DNA of 64,000 bases from Eutreptiella sp. 'Long Island Sound 2002' (Eukaryota > Euglenozoa > Euglenophyceae > Eutreptiales > Eutreptiaceae): contig OZ038379.1 of NCBI GenBank assembly GCA_964036045.1, positions 69,656,719 through 69,720,718 of the forward strand, given 5' to 3'. The notes under the pieces are model-generated. The model was not told the origin of the DNA. It did not search any database and saw nothing but the letters and a program-made list of their open reading frames with translations. The translations under genes were made by a program, and so were the position numbers. This document shows, in pieces, positions 19,571-29,399 of this stretch (the stretch's first letter is position 1; every line of letters starts with the position of its first letter).

Positions 19571-20612
19571 TCACAGAGTTTTCCGGTATTTGGCCGGGGG
19601 CATATCAGGTAGTAATGACCACCGTGACCGGAACCGACCATCCTTCTTTACCGGGATAGTAGATGGTTGTGGGGGGGCAGATGGAGCCACATCCGGCGAC
19701 AATCCTACATGCGCATGTGGCAAAAGTGAGTACCTGGGGGTATGTCGGTTGTCCGCATAAGCGGCAGTGGGCAACAGAGAAGTGCGCGGGGGGGGATGCA
19801 GGAGGGAACTCCTTGGGGGTAGTGCATTATCAGACAGGGGCAGCGGCGCGCTAAGTGACCGCCTACCACTGGAGGTGACTGAACTGTGACTCAGGGCGGG
19901 GGGGGGGGGGGTGCCTCGATGTGGTACAGTCACTGGTGGCAACAGGCTGTATTTTGACTGCCCACCGGTGCGGTCTGCTTCCACAGGTAATGGAAGGGAC
20001 CTTACGTGCTGGCGATCGGAGGGGTGCCGATCAATCTGTGTAAGTGTGAGTTGGTCGGCATCCGGGGGAGGAAGTGGCCGAGGAGGTGGGATACGGGGAT
20101 GGGGAGACAACTCAACAGGGGTACATGATTCTGGATTCAGTGTATCCAGGATCAATGCAGCCCGCTCCTCGCTGCGTGATAGAAAATGGGATCGGCATAT
20201 TCGATCCCCTTGTTGCCATGTGACGAGGGGGTTGCGCATTGGGTTCCGCAATGCAAAACGGAACCGTGCACGAAGCCCCCAAATGTACTGCACGAACCAT
20301 CGTGCCTAGTCACCACTGTTGTCCCTCAGCAACTCCATTGTCTTCGGAGTCAATGGGTCATTGAGGGAGGCCTTTTGGTGGGGTTGGCTGGTCCTTGGGA
20401 ACATACTTTGGTGGCCGCGGTGGGGATGGGGGTGCTGACCCCGTAAACATAATCGCCTCTTGCAAGGCGAGCGTAGCTGCAGCACGCGCTGCTGTTCCAC
20501 TGGTTGATGGGACTGGTAAGGGTACAGGTCCTACAGCCTCATCTCCTTCAGTATCCTGGCCGGAACCCGGTACATCCACCTCCGCACGTCTAGCATGTGG
20601 GAAATCAGCCAT
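19571..20612 (-). CDS. Element gene A: two-exon Pro/Ser-rich protein, ~268 aa, unrecognised
   Basis: Exon 1 20,612-20,407 (ATG, MADFPHARRAEVDVPG), intron 20,172-20,406 (235 nt, donor AAA|GTATGT, acceptor TTTTCTATCACGCAG), exon 2 20,171-19,571 ending in TGA. The phases match (2, then 1) and the total is a multiple of three. Unspliced, the second frame would carry a TAG at 20,306. The protein is low-complexity: Pro-rich linkers, ELSPHPRIPPPRPLPPPDAD, repeated YSLLP or RSLLHPPP or WSLLP motifs (about five), and a basic KKDGRFRSRW near the C-terminus. The SLLP repeats might be short linear binding motifs. A disordered adaptor or structural protein is likely; the function is unknown. First gene of the minus-strand series. 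Confidence 0.5.
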
Positions 20613-21040
20613 GGCCGTTGTAAAAGGAAGATAGCATGTTACATGTACTTAATATGGGGGAGGTATGACCAGATAGTAAATGTACGAGCACTGCACAGTA
20701 TGCATAAAAACCAACTGCAATAGATTAGGGTATGTTGCAAATAATGTGTCCTAAAACCCATAGTATCGGACACACCACAACAATAGAAACACTACCCCAT
20801 TGGACCCTGTTGGACTACACTGCGTGCAAACAGTCCAAGGCTTGTTGCAGCGTACTCCTGAATGGCGACTGTCATACTTACACAATGCCATGGGTGCACC
20901 ATTGTAATACACGATACAATAGCAACGCGGCAGAAAGGCATAGAAAAAAAATACTACCACACCACATGTTGAATAAGTTTCGAAGTGTCATAGCGCTATT
21001 ATGTCACACAAAAGGGGGCAAAATGGGAAGTTGTGAAGAT
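20613..21040. promoter_or_regulatory. Upstream region of element gene A
   Basis: AT-richer, gene-free stretch between the gene A start and the palindrome pair at 21,041. It would contain the promoter if the gene series is transcribed from its own element. No specific box is identified, so this is positional inference. Confidence 0.2.
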
Positions 21041-21130
21041 CCGGGCTCTGCAGAGCCCAGCAAACAGGGAGACCCTAATAAGCACCCCTCAAGCACAAAG
21101 TTTATGAACTCTGGGCTCTGCAGAGCCCAG
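21041..21130. repeat. Palindrome pair 11
   Basis: CCGGGCTCTGCAGAGCCCAG at 21,041-21,060 and a perfect copy at 21,111-21,130; spacing 70 bp. Flank and spacer (GGGGGCAAAATGGGAAG before, AAGCACCCCTCAAG between) are near-identical to those at 19,260-19,356. A block of about 110 bp was therefore duplicated within the element. Confidence 0.9.
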
Positions 21131-21421
21131 GTTGTTGAAAAATCCTAATATAAGCCTTGTTTAGGCAGTTCCATCTAGAGTATGTGATGCCTGGTGTGGT
21201 AAGCGTCTTGGATCATTGCCCACTGGTAATGTATGTAGGAGTTGTATCCTTGAATACTGTTACTGCTGACCTGTCCGGGGACAATGTTTACGTTGAATGT
21301 GTTACAATGTCAACGAGAGTATACCACTTAACCCAGCGCCATGTAGCGTGGCCACTTGACCACTGTATACAGGTGCCGAGTGTTGTACCGGGGGGTAGGT
21401 ACAGAGGGTATAACTTGTAAC

Positions 21422-21510
21422 CTGGGCTTTGAAGAGCCCAGAGATCTAAGATGTGTAATATTGGGGCAAGAAATGACCTACACGGCTGGTCTGGGCTCTG
21501 CAGAGCCCAG
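21422..21510. repeat. Palindrome pair 12
   Basis: CTGGGCTTTGAAGAGCCCAG at 21,422-21,441 and a perfect copy at 21,491-21,510; spacing 69 bp. It is the outermost pair, about 75 bp inside the right terminal repeat. Confidence 0.9.
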
Positions 21511-21586
21511 CTTGATGAAAAAATGCAAATTTGAACCCCCATTTTACCATACGCAAAACACCACCCATCACCCCTTTTTTCGCTAA

Positions 21587-21620
21587 AAAAAACGATAGGG
21601 TGCACTATGGGCCTCCTAAG
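21587..21620 (-). repeat. Right terminal inverted repeat
   Basis: Read on the minus strand it starts CTTAGGAGGCCCATAGTGC and then ACCCTATCG and T residues (eight T, two more than the left end). It matches 10,379-10,412 at 33 of 34 positions. Confidence 0.8.
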
Positions 21621-22800
21621 GGAAACACGTACCGCACAATCCGGCTGCTAGAACCTCCCGAGAGACAGTATTGACGTCCTCCAAATGGATTTCGTCGATG
21701 CACAGGTGCCACACATGGCAACCTTGGATGTGGCCTACGGCCTCCAACGGCCAGGGCAGACCTGGCGGTTCGTTCGAACAAACACGGGGGGCTCCCTCGA
21801 CGTACTTTCGGCCCGCGTCGTAGCTCGGCAGGTACCTAGCGTTGTTTAGCGCCTACAACAGCTTGGGCCCCCCAACACCCAGTGCTGCTAGCGCCGCAGC
21901 ATCCCTGTCCTGAGCATCGCATGACTGCACGCTCCAAGCATCGCAGAGGTGCCCCAACACTTTGGCTGGAGCCCACCCGGCTTGCAAAAGCCGTGCTGCA
22001 CGACGCCTAGCAAGCGGACGGTCGTCCTCCGCGATGGCTACTGGACCGCCTTGTAGGTCTCGCAACGCTGCCGGAACTTTGCAGGTCCTCCTGCAACTGG
22101 CCCAGGGTCCCCTGGGCAACATACCCCCTGTTGATAGCCTCGTTGAGGCGGCGGGATAGGACGTGGGGCCCTTGCCGGTAATGGGGCTCTATGCCCTTTG
22201 GGTCGATGGCGGTGTTCATCCAGCCGTTTAGCCTAGCCGCATGCTTCCCAGATAGCAAATCCAGGCACGGCAAGCAGGGACAACATAGCGGCCCGCTATG
22301 TTGTCCCAACGAGCATCTATGCGGCAATCCAGGGCAAATAGCCCTCGGCGGTCGCAGAACTCCAAGGGCGGCTTCTCGTAGTTGCCCCGCATGACGGGGT
22401 ACATCCGCCGCAACTGCTGCATGGTGGGGGCCTACCTAGGGAGAACCCCGGGACACTTGCCATCGCGAAGAGGAATCACAGCGTCAAGGTCGGGGTCCAT
22501 CTCCATTGCATAGTCTACATCCAGGTTTGGCACCTGGAGAATGGGCCCTAGTTCTGCTATAGCGGCTGCACAAGCCGTAGCCAAGGTAGATGCAAGCTGA
22601 TAGCCCCTAGGAGCTGCGGATGCTTGTCTACGCGGATCAGCATGCTCAATAGGAGAGTGTCTGCGCCGATGCTACCCTGAAAGAACTCTGGCATGACTTT
22701 GCCGTACCGCACCCAGTCGGTATGGGAGCTCCGGGACAGTGCGACCTCCCCTCCTCTCCGTTTTTGTTGCAGATACAATACAATCTTCCCTTTCCTCACA
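21610..22800 (-). pseudogene. Decayed gene at the right edge of the element
   Basis: Coherent protein segments follow each other on the minus strand in changing frames: SSHTDWVRYGKVMPEFFQG (about 22,720), GPILQVPNLDVDYAMEMD (about 22,540), a TAG at 22,432-22,434, RRMYPVMRGNYEKPPLEFCD, then a frame change at the palindrome 22,277-22,307, RLNGWMNTAIDPKGIEPHY, another change near 22,070, ALRDLQGGPVAIAEDDRPLA, a TAG at 21,853, and YLPSYDAGRKYVEGAPRV to CIDEIHLEDVNTVSREVLAA. Some breaks could be introns; the TAG at 21,853 is preceded by TGTTG and could be an acceptor. The number of breaks favours a pseudogene. It ends at a donor-like GCG|GTACGT immediately outside the element. Family not recognised. 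Confidence 0.5.
22277..22307. repeat. Perfect 31-bp palindrome
   Basis: Arms GGGACAACATAGCGG and its exact complement around a single C. It sits at a frame change of the decayed gene. The core TAGCGGCCCGCTA resembles the CTAGCGGGCCGCTAG motif at 58,873. Confidence 0.9.
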
Positions 22801-23097
22801 ATGGCTTATATGCGTGCGTCTCCCCCCTTGCCCCCCATCACCGTTGCCGCAGGATGGCGCAACCGCGACATCCCGACAAAGAAGTGGCAGTGCCCCTGTG
22901 GCAAGGTCCTACCCATAGTGCAGAACCTAGAGAGCAAGGCATTTAGCATCCACTGCCCAGGCCATGGGTACAACCACATGGCCCGGTCACACTCCAGCAA
23001 AGCAGGAATCAGCACAAGCAACTATTTTGCAAATGGGAAACCAGAATCAGTCCCGGACCCACCCACACCCACTTCGGAACGGACGAACAACGTATGA
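22801..23097 (+). CDS. Small plus-strand ORF, 98 aa, Cys/His-containing
   Basis: ATG at 22,801 to TGA at 23,095-23,097. The protein reads WRNRDIPTKKWQCPCGKVLP, then a Cys/His cluster HCPGHGYNHM and a polar tail. CPC and HCPGH could bind zinc, but there is no known spacing pattern. It is one of very few plausible plus-strand frames. No splice sites were needed. It may be an exon of a larger gene or a chance frame. Confidence 0.35.
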   Translation: MAYMRASPPLPPITVAAGWRNRDIPTKKWQCPCGKVLPIVQNLESKAFSIHCPGHGYNHMARSHSSKAGISTSNYFANGKPESVPDPPTPTSERTNNV

Positions 23098-23131
23098 GCA
23101 AGACACACAAGTGTGGACGGCGCCCCGGGGG

Positions 23132-23186
23132 CCCCTGTTTGGGCAGTACGCCATAAAAAAAAAATAGCGTACTGCCCAGACAGGGG
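23132..23186. repeat. Hairpin with 20-bp stem and A-rich loop
   Basis: Left arm 23,132-23,151 (CCCCTGTTTGGGCAGTACGC) and right arm 23,167-23,186 complement at 19 of 20 positions around a 15-nt loop rich in A. It could be a fold-back element, a small-RNA precursor or a terminator-like structure. Confidence 0.85.
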
Positions 23187-23370
23187 ATCTCTGGATTGCG
23201 GCATAGCTGCATTTGCAGCTCTAAGCTTCCAAGCTTAGGGAGAGTTACCCTGTTTAATGAACTGTCCACTAGAACCTCCAATGCCGCAATCACTCGGGGG
23301 GGGCATGTGCCATGTAGTTTTTCGACCCCAACAGCGGTCCCCAAAAACACCCCACCCACCGGGAACTTAT

Positions 23371-24395
23371 TCAACTTTGGGTGTTTTTTTTTTCAACTGC
23401 GACACTTGTCCCCCCCCTACTGGGTTGAAATTTCACCTGCCGGGGTGAATTTTTTCCCGCCCTCCCCCTGTGTGCAATCTCACGCAACAACCACAATCTG
23501 TCTTGTGGAAGTTGGATGCTACCGTTGACAACACGCCTAGACAAAAGGCAATGTAGCATCAGAAGGCAGGCAGGATGGCAGCTCACACCATCTTCCTGAT
23601 CTAGGAAGGTGGAGTAGAGGGGGGCTATAGCAAAAGCTACATTGCCAAAGTCACCCAAAAACTTGCCCCACCTCTTTTGCGGCCTTGCCTCAATGCCTTC
23701 TCGTTCGGCAATGAGGTTCACTGTTGCCAACTCCTCGGTGTTTGCACCCACTATGTACGGCTTGTTACACAGCGGATTGAACACGAGGCACAAGAAAGTG
23801 CGTGTTGGGGAAACCAACAACAACCGCAGCACCCAATGTTGATAGAGCAAATCATATATCTGCGCCACAAGCAAGAAAGGCGCATAGATCATATCAATGG
23901 ACGCTACTTTCAAAGTACGCAGCGCCCATGACTCAGCCAACACCAACCTACGACCCAACGGCAAAGATGACCCATTCCACAATGAGTCACGCACAACCCA
24001 CGCGACAGCCATAACATCCAAGTCCCCACTCAAAATTGTCCCAGTGAGCCACCAGAAATACACAACAATCTCGGTAATATCTGTGACGTAAGATTTTGAG
24101 TAAACATCCCTCAAATGGCGTGCTTCCAACAAATATTGTTGAGACCCGGAACTTGGAATGATCACGTCAAGTGGTTGTTTCCGTTCGTCACTAAGCAATC
24201 ACTCAACGTGTTGCAATTGGGCAGTAGGGTTGCCTGAGCCATTAGTCAGGGCATGGCACACTGCGGCCAAGACGTCATCTCCACAAGCAGGCCTCGTAAT
24301 AACCTGTCTGGTCTGTGACGGTGGGGTGATATTAGAGCATGGGGGTGGGGCGACAGTCTCCGGCGAGCATTGGGATGGTTGTCCAATTCCTCCAT
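23371..24395 (-). CDS. Two-exon gene, ~303 aa, hydrophobic protein, unrecognised
   Basis: Exon 1 24,395-24,304 (ATG, MEELDNHPNARRR), intron 24,191-24,303 (113 nt, GACAG|GTTATT...GATTGCTTAG), exon 2 24,190-23,371. The phase fits (2, then 1) and removes an in-frame TGA at 24,199. The protein has several hydrophobic stretches: EIVVYFWWLTGTILSG, DVMAVAWVV, APFLLVAQIYDLLYQHWVLR, and LVFNPLCNKPYIVG, so one to three membrane segments are possible. Later RWGKFLGDFGNVAFAIAPLY and a Cys-containing HPACLLMLHCLL. The final residues (from QVKFQPSRGG) may be read-through of a donor at CGGCAG|GTGAAA. It is adjacent to, and in the same orientation as, the Cys-rich gene at 24.6-25.4 kb. Confidence 0.5.
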
Positions 24396-24585
24396 GGCTA
24401 GAGGCGGGCTAGTAGGAGACGCATTTGCGGAGGTAATCGTAGGGAGGCTGCTGTCACAATCCAGGTGTGGGGAGGGGGGGGGGGGGGGGCAAAGCACACG
24501 GGGAAGAGGGGATAGTTTGAGCATGGGATTGTGTGGGATGCAAGATCTTCCCAACCACAACCTCCTCCTGCCACTTTTGCAAGAC

Positions 24586-25417
24586 CTAGCCTAACTCATC
24601 TCTGTCTTTAAACTTGCCAGCCACGCACTCCTCACCTTCCAAACACCGCATGCACCTCTCGCAATAGACACACCATAAGAAAACTTTCCGATGGCACTGC
24701 CCACAAGTGAAGGGAGGGCGGTACAGGTGCATGGAATGCCACCGCTTGCTTCCACGGTCCAATTTCCGCTTCACAAGGGGTGCAAGGGCCAGGGACTCAC
24801 CGTCACAGTTACCATCCGATGAGGAATTAGAATCTGAATCAGAATTGGAGTCTGACAATTCTTGGCTCCTCTTGGCGGCTTTCTGTTTTTTGGGGCCTCC
24901 TTGTGACTTCAGAGCACGCACATGAGGCGCTTCAACGCGCGTTACAACGGTGCGTCTCACACGACCAAACGTAGAAGGACGGGAACCAACAAACCTCCAG
25001 GAGTGACGCAAAGGCACCTCGAAGCCGGGTTCCTTCACAAGAAACCACAACAAAACAGCCCTCACAAACACCTAATGTGCAATACGTGGCACATGTGCAA
25101 GCCTCGACTGTGACACGTTGAACCCTCCGGAAGTCCACAAATTGGGGCCATGTGACACGACCTCCATCAGATATGGTGGCCAAGGTTTTCTTCCGCTGGG
25201 CCACTTGCATGCCATTAGAGGGGGGGTACTCTCGGAAAGGCTTGCCGTGAGCACCCCGCTTTCGTGATGCAACACCTTGATGGAAGAAGATTGCATCACC
25301 ATCATAAAAAAAGATTGCATCATGAAGTATGCATTGGGCCTCTTGCCACATACATGGAGCAGGGTGCATAGCTCTACCCCCTATTTGTTCGCGGCCTTTG
25401 GTCCATTGTTCACCCAT
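24586..25417 (-). CDS. Two-exon gene with C-terminal Cys-rich zinc-finger-like domain, 247 aa
   Basis: Exon 1 25,417-24,995 (ATG, MGEQWTKGREQIGGR), intron 24,907-24,994 (88 nt, GAG|GTTTGT...CTGAAG), exon 2 24,906-24,586. Both joins are at phase 0. Exon 1 contains HDAIFFYDGDAIFFHQGV, REYPPSNGMQVAQRKKTLAT and RVTWPQFVDFRRVQRVTVEA, with a short CTCATYCTLGVCEGC cluster. Exon 2 starts basic, has an acidic Ser/Asp run (SDSNSDSDSNSSSDG), then CGQCHRKVFLWCVYCERCMRC, i.e. three CxxC pairs plus Cys and His, typical of zinc ribbons or treble clefs. Nucleic-acid or protein binding is plausible. Such Cys-rich tails occur on some transposases, but no catalytic domain is visible. The start sits about 25 bp from satellite A. 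Confidence 0.55.
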
Positions 25418-25439
25418 TCGAGGCACAACCTCTTGCTTC

Positions 25440-27290
25440 AGAGCAAGGGGTAGAATCAGGGGTGGCCCACAAGTGGGCAAGGTGGCTACATAACCCCTGC
25501 CGCCTGAGGGTTTCCCACCGCTTCAGAGCGCGGGGCAGAGTCAGAAGTGGACCACAAGTGGGCAAGGTGGCTACACAACCCCTGCTGCCTGGGGGGGTCC
25601 CCACCGCTTCAGAGTGGGAGGCAGAGTCAGAAGTGGCCCACAAGTGGGCAAGGTGGCTACATAACCCTTGCCGCCTGGGGGTTCCACACCGCTTCAGAGC
25701 GGGGAAGAGAGTTAGAGGTGGCCCACAAGTGGGCAAGGTGGCTACACAACCCCTGCCGCCTGGGGGGTCCCCACCGCTTCAGAGCGGGGGGGGGGGGGGG
25801 TTCGAGGTGGCCCACAAGTGGGCAAGGTGGCTACACAACCCCTGCCACTTGGGGGGTCCCCACCGCTTCACAGCGGGGGGCAGAGTTACAGGTGGCCCAT
25901 GAAGTGGGCCAGGTGGCTACATAAGCCCGGCTGGGGGGTCCCCACCGCTTGGGAGCGGGGGCAGAGTCAAAAGTGGCCCACAAGTGGGCAAGGTGGCTAC
26001 ATTGCCCCTGCCGCATGGGGGGTCCCCACCGCTTCATAGCGGGAGAAGAATCAGAGGTGGCCCACAAGTGGGCAAGGTGGCTACATAACCCCTGCCGCCT
26101 GGGGAGTTCCCACCGCTTCAGAGCGGGGGGCACAATCAGAAGTGGACCACAAGTGGGCAAAGTGGATACATAACCCCTGCCGCCTAGGGGGTCCCCACCG
26201 CTTCAGAGCGGGGGGGGGGGGGGGGGTTAGAGGTGGCCCATGAAGTGGGCAAGGTGGCTACATAACCCATGCCGCCTGGGGGGTCCCCACCGCTTGGGAG
26301 CGGGGGCAGAGTCAAAAGTGGCCCACAAGTGGGCAAGGTGGCTACATTGCCCCTGCCGCATGGGGGGTCCCCAACGCTTCATAGCGGGAGAAGAATCAGA
26401 GGTGGCCCACAAGTGGGCAAGGTGGCTACATAACCCCTGCCGCCTGGGGAGTCCCCACCGCTTCAGAGCGGGGGGCACAATCAGAAGTGGACCACAAGTG
26501 AGCAAGGTGGCTACATAACCCATGCCGACTGGGAGGTCCCCAGCGCTTCAGGGCGGGGGGCAGAGTTAGAGGTGCCCCATGAAGTGGGCAAGGTGGCTAC
26601 ATAATCCATCCCGCCTGGGGGGTCCCCACCGCTTCGGAGCGGGGGCAGAGTCAGAAGTGGCCCACAAGTGGGCAAGGTGGCTACATAACCCCTGCCGCCT
26701 AGGGAGTCCCCACCGCTTCGGAGCGGGGGGCAGAATCAGAAGTGGATCACAAGTGGGCAAGTTGGCTACATAACCCCTGCCGCTTGGGGGGTCCCCACCG
26801 CTTCAGAGCGGAGGGGAGAGTTAGAGGTGGCCCATGAAGTGGGCAAGCTGGCAACATAACCCATGCCGCCTTGGGGGTCCCCACCGCTTCAAGGCGGGGG
26901 GAAGAGTCAGAAGTGGCCCACAAGTGGGCAAGGTGGCTACGTAACCCTTGCTGCCTGGGGGGTCCCCAACGCTTCAGAGCGGGGCTTAGAATCACAGGTG
27001 GCCCACAAGTGGGCAAGGCGGCTACATAACCCCTGCCGCCTGGGGGTTTCCCACCGCTTCAGAGGGGGGGGCAGAATCAGAAGTGGACCACAAGTAGACA
27101 AGGTGGCTACACCACCCCTGCCGCCTAGGTGTTCCCCACCGCTTCATAGCTGAGGGCAGAGTCAGAAGTGGACCACAAGTGGACAAGGTGGCTACACAAC
27201 CCCTGCTGCCTGGGGGTCCCCAATGCTTCAGAGCGCGGGGCACAATCAGAAGTGGCCCACAAGTGGGCAAGGTGGCCCGCGCACCCGATA
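25440..27290 (-). repeat. Satellite family A, inverted array (~21 copies)
   Basis: Steps of 85-87 bp between successive GGTGGCTACATAACCCCTGCC words (25,481, 25,566, 25,652, 25,737 and on). The unit is the reverse complement of that at 1-800. It is far more homogeneous here. Some units have GCCCATGAAGTGGGC in place of GCCCACAAGTGGGC, which breaks the near-palindrome. A 3-4 unit block (25,880-26,210) recurs at 26,230-26,560, a local higher-order repeat. Confidence 0.92.
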
Positions 27291-29399
27291 CCAAAATAAA
27301 GTGAAAAACACATGAATACCGCCCAAAACATGCTTCACATACCTTGTATGGTCATTTCAGATGATCACTGTATCAAAAAAAAATAAGATTGAAACACTTC
27401 GATTTTTCAGCTACCCCAGGTGAAAAACTGCAGAAGCAGGTTGTGTACCAATCCCTTGGGACACCCGCCCCGCGCGCCGAATACCAAAATAAGATGACAG
27501 ACACATCAATTCGGCCAAAAACATGCTGTACATACCTTGGATGCTCATTTGAGATGATCTCGGGACATAAAAAAAGTCTCGCAAACTTCGATTTTTGAGC
27601 TGCTCAAGGTGAAAAGCTGCAGAAGCAGGTTGTGTACCGATCCCTTGGGACACCCGCCCCGCGCACCCCATACCAAAATAGGATGACAAACACGTAAATG
27701 CGCTCCAAAACAAATGCTTTACATACCTTGGATGGTCATTTCACATTATCACGGTATCAAAAAACAATAAGTTTCAAAAACTTTGATTTTTGAGTTGCCC
27801 AAGGTGAAAAACTGCGGAGGCAGGTTGTGTACCAATCCCTTGGGACACCCGCCCCGCGCACCCTATACCCAAATAAAATGACAAACACATAAATGCGGTC
27901 CAAAACAAATGATTTACATACCTTGGATGGTCATTTGACATGATCACGGTATCAAAAAAGTAAGTTTTCAACACTTCAATTTTTGAGTTGCCCAAGGTGA
28001 AAAACTGCAGAAGCAGGTTGTGTACCAATCCCTTGGGACACCCGCCCCGCGCACCGAACAGCGAAATAAGATGACAAACACATAAATAAAGCCCAAAGTA
28101 TGCTTTACATACCTTGTATGGTCATTTGAGATGAGCACGGTATCAAAAAAAAAATTGTCAAAACCTGCGATTTTTTGAGCTGCCCAACGTGAAAAACTGC
28201 GGAAGCAGGTTGTGTATCAATCCCTTGGGACAACCGCGCCGCGCACCAAATACCAAAATAAAATGAAAAACACATAAATACGGCCCAAAACAAATGCTTT
28301 ACATACCTTGGATGGTCATTTGAGATCATCAGGGTATGAAGAAAATAAGTCTCAAAAACTTCGATATTTGAGTTGCCCAAAGTGAAAAACTGCAAAAGCA
28401 GGTTGTGTACCAATCCCTTGGGACACCCGCCCCGCGCACTAAATACCCAAATAAAATGAAAAACACATGAATACGGCGCAAAACAAAGGCTTCACATATC
28501 TTGGTCATTTGAGATGATGACGGTATAAAAAAAAAGTAAGATTTCAAAACTTCGATTTTGGAGCTGCCCAAGGTGAAAAACTGCACAGGCAGGTTGTGCA
28601 CCAATCCCTTGAGAACCCCCCCCCCCCCCTCCGCAGCCAATACCCAAATAAAATGATAAACTCTTAAATAAGGCCCAAAACAGGCTTTACATACCTTGGA
28701 TGGTCATTTGAGATGATCACGGTATCCAAAAGAATAATTTGCAAAAACTTTGGTTTTTGAGCTGCCCGAGGTGAAAAACTGCAGAAGCAGGTTGTGTACC
28801 AATCGCTTGGGACACCCGCCTCGCGCACCCAATACCAAAATAAAATGAAAAACACATAAATACGGCCCAAAACAAATGCTTTACATACCTTGGATGGTCA
28901 TTTCAAATGATCATGGTATCCAAAAAAATTAGTTTCAAAAACTTCCATTTTTGAGCTGCCCAAGGTGAAAACCTGCAGAAGCAGGTTGTGTACCAATCCC
29001 TTGGGACACCCGCCCCGCGCACCCAATACAAAATGAAATGACAAACACATCAATTCGGCCCAAAACAAATGCTTTACATACCTTGGATGGTCATATCAGA
29101 TGATCACGGTCTCAAAAATAACAAGTTTCAAAAACTTCGATTTATGAGCCGCCCAAGGTGAAAAACTGCAGAAGCAGGTTGTGTACCAATCCCTTGGGAC
29201 ACCCGCCCCGCGCACCAAATACCCAAATAAAGTAAAAAACACATCAATGCGGTCCAAAACAAATGCTTTGCATACCTTAGATGGTCATTTCAAATGATCG
29301 CAGTATCCAAAAAAAAATCAATTCCAAAAATATCGATTTTTGAGCTGCCCCAGGTGAAAAACCGTAGATGCAGGTTGTGTACCAATCCCTTGGGACACG

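Larger units (their letters stand above)
10379..21620. mobile_element. 11.24-kb putative mobile element with 34-bp terminal inverted repeats
   Basis: Bounded by inverted repeats at 10,379-10,412 and 21,587-21,620 that match at 33 of 34 positions and begin CTTAGGAGGCCCATAGTGC. Inside are four minus-strand genes (A, B, C, D in transcription order) and about a dozen pairs of a 20-bp palindrome not seen elsewhere in the window. No clear target-site duplication is visible (left flank GCCGGCAA, right flank GGAAACAC). I recognise no integrase, polymerase or capsid gene, so it cannot be assigned to Maverick/Polinton, EnSpm/CACTA or another named class. Gene B is the best candidate for a recombinase. 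The palindromes, the ends and the single gene orientation argue for one unit. Confidence 0.65.

Noticed and set aside
10838-21510. CRISPR array
   Set aside because: The repeats are dispersed in pairs over 11 kb in a eukaryotic context with spliced genes, and there are no cas genes. The repeat itself is a full palindrome.
25072-25074. In-frame TAG read through in the Cys-rich gene
   Set aside because: The upstream reading belongs to another frame. An 88-nt intron (24,907-24,994) joins the two real exons in phase.
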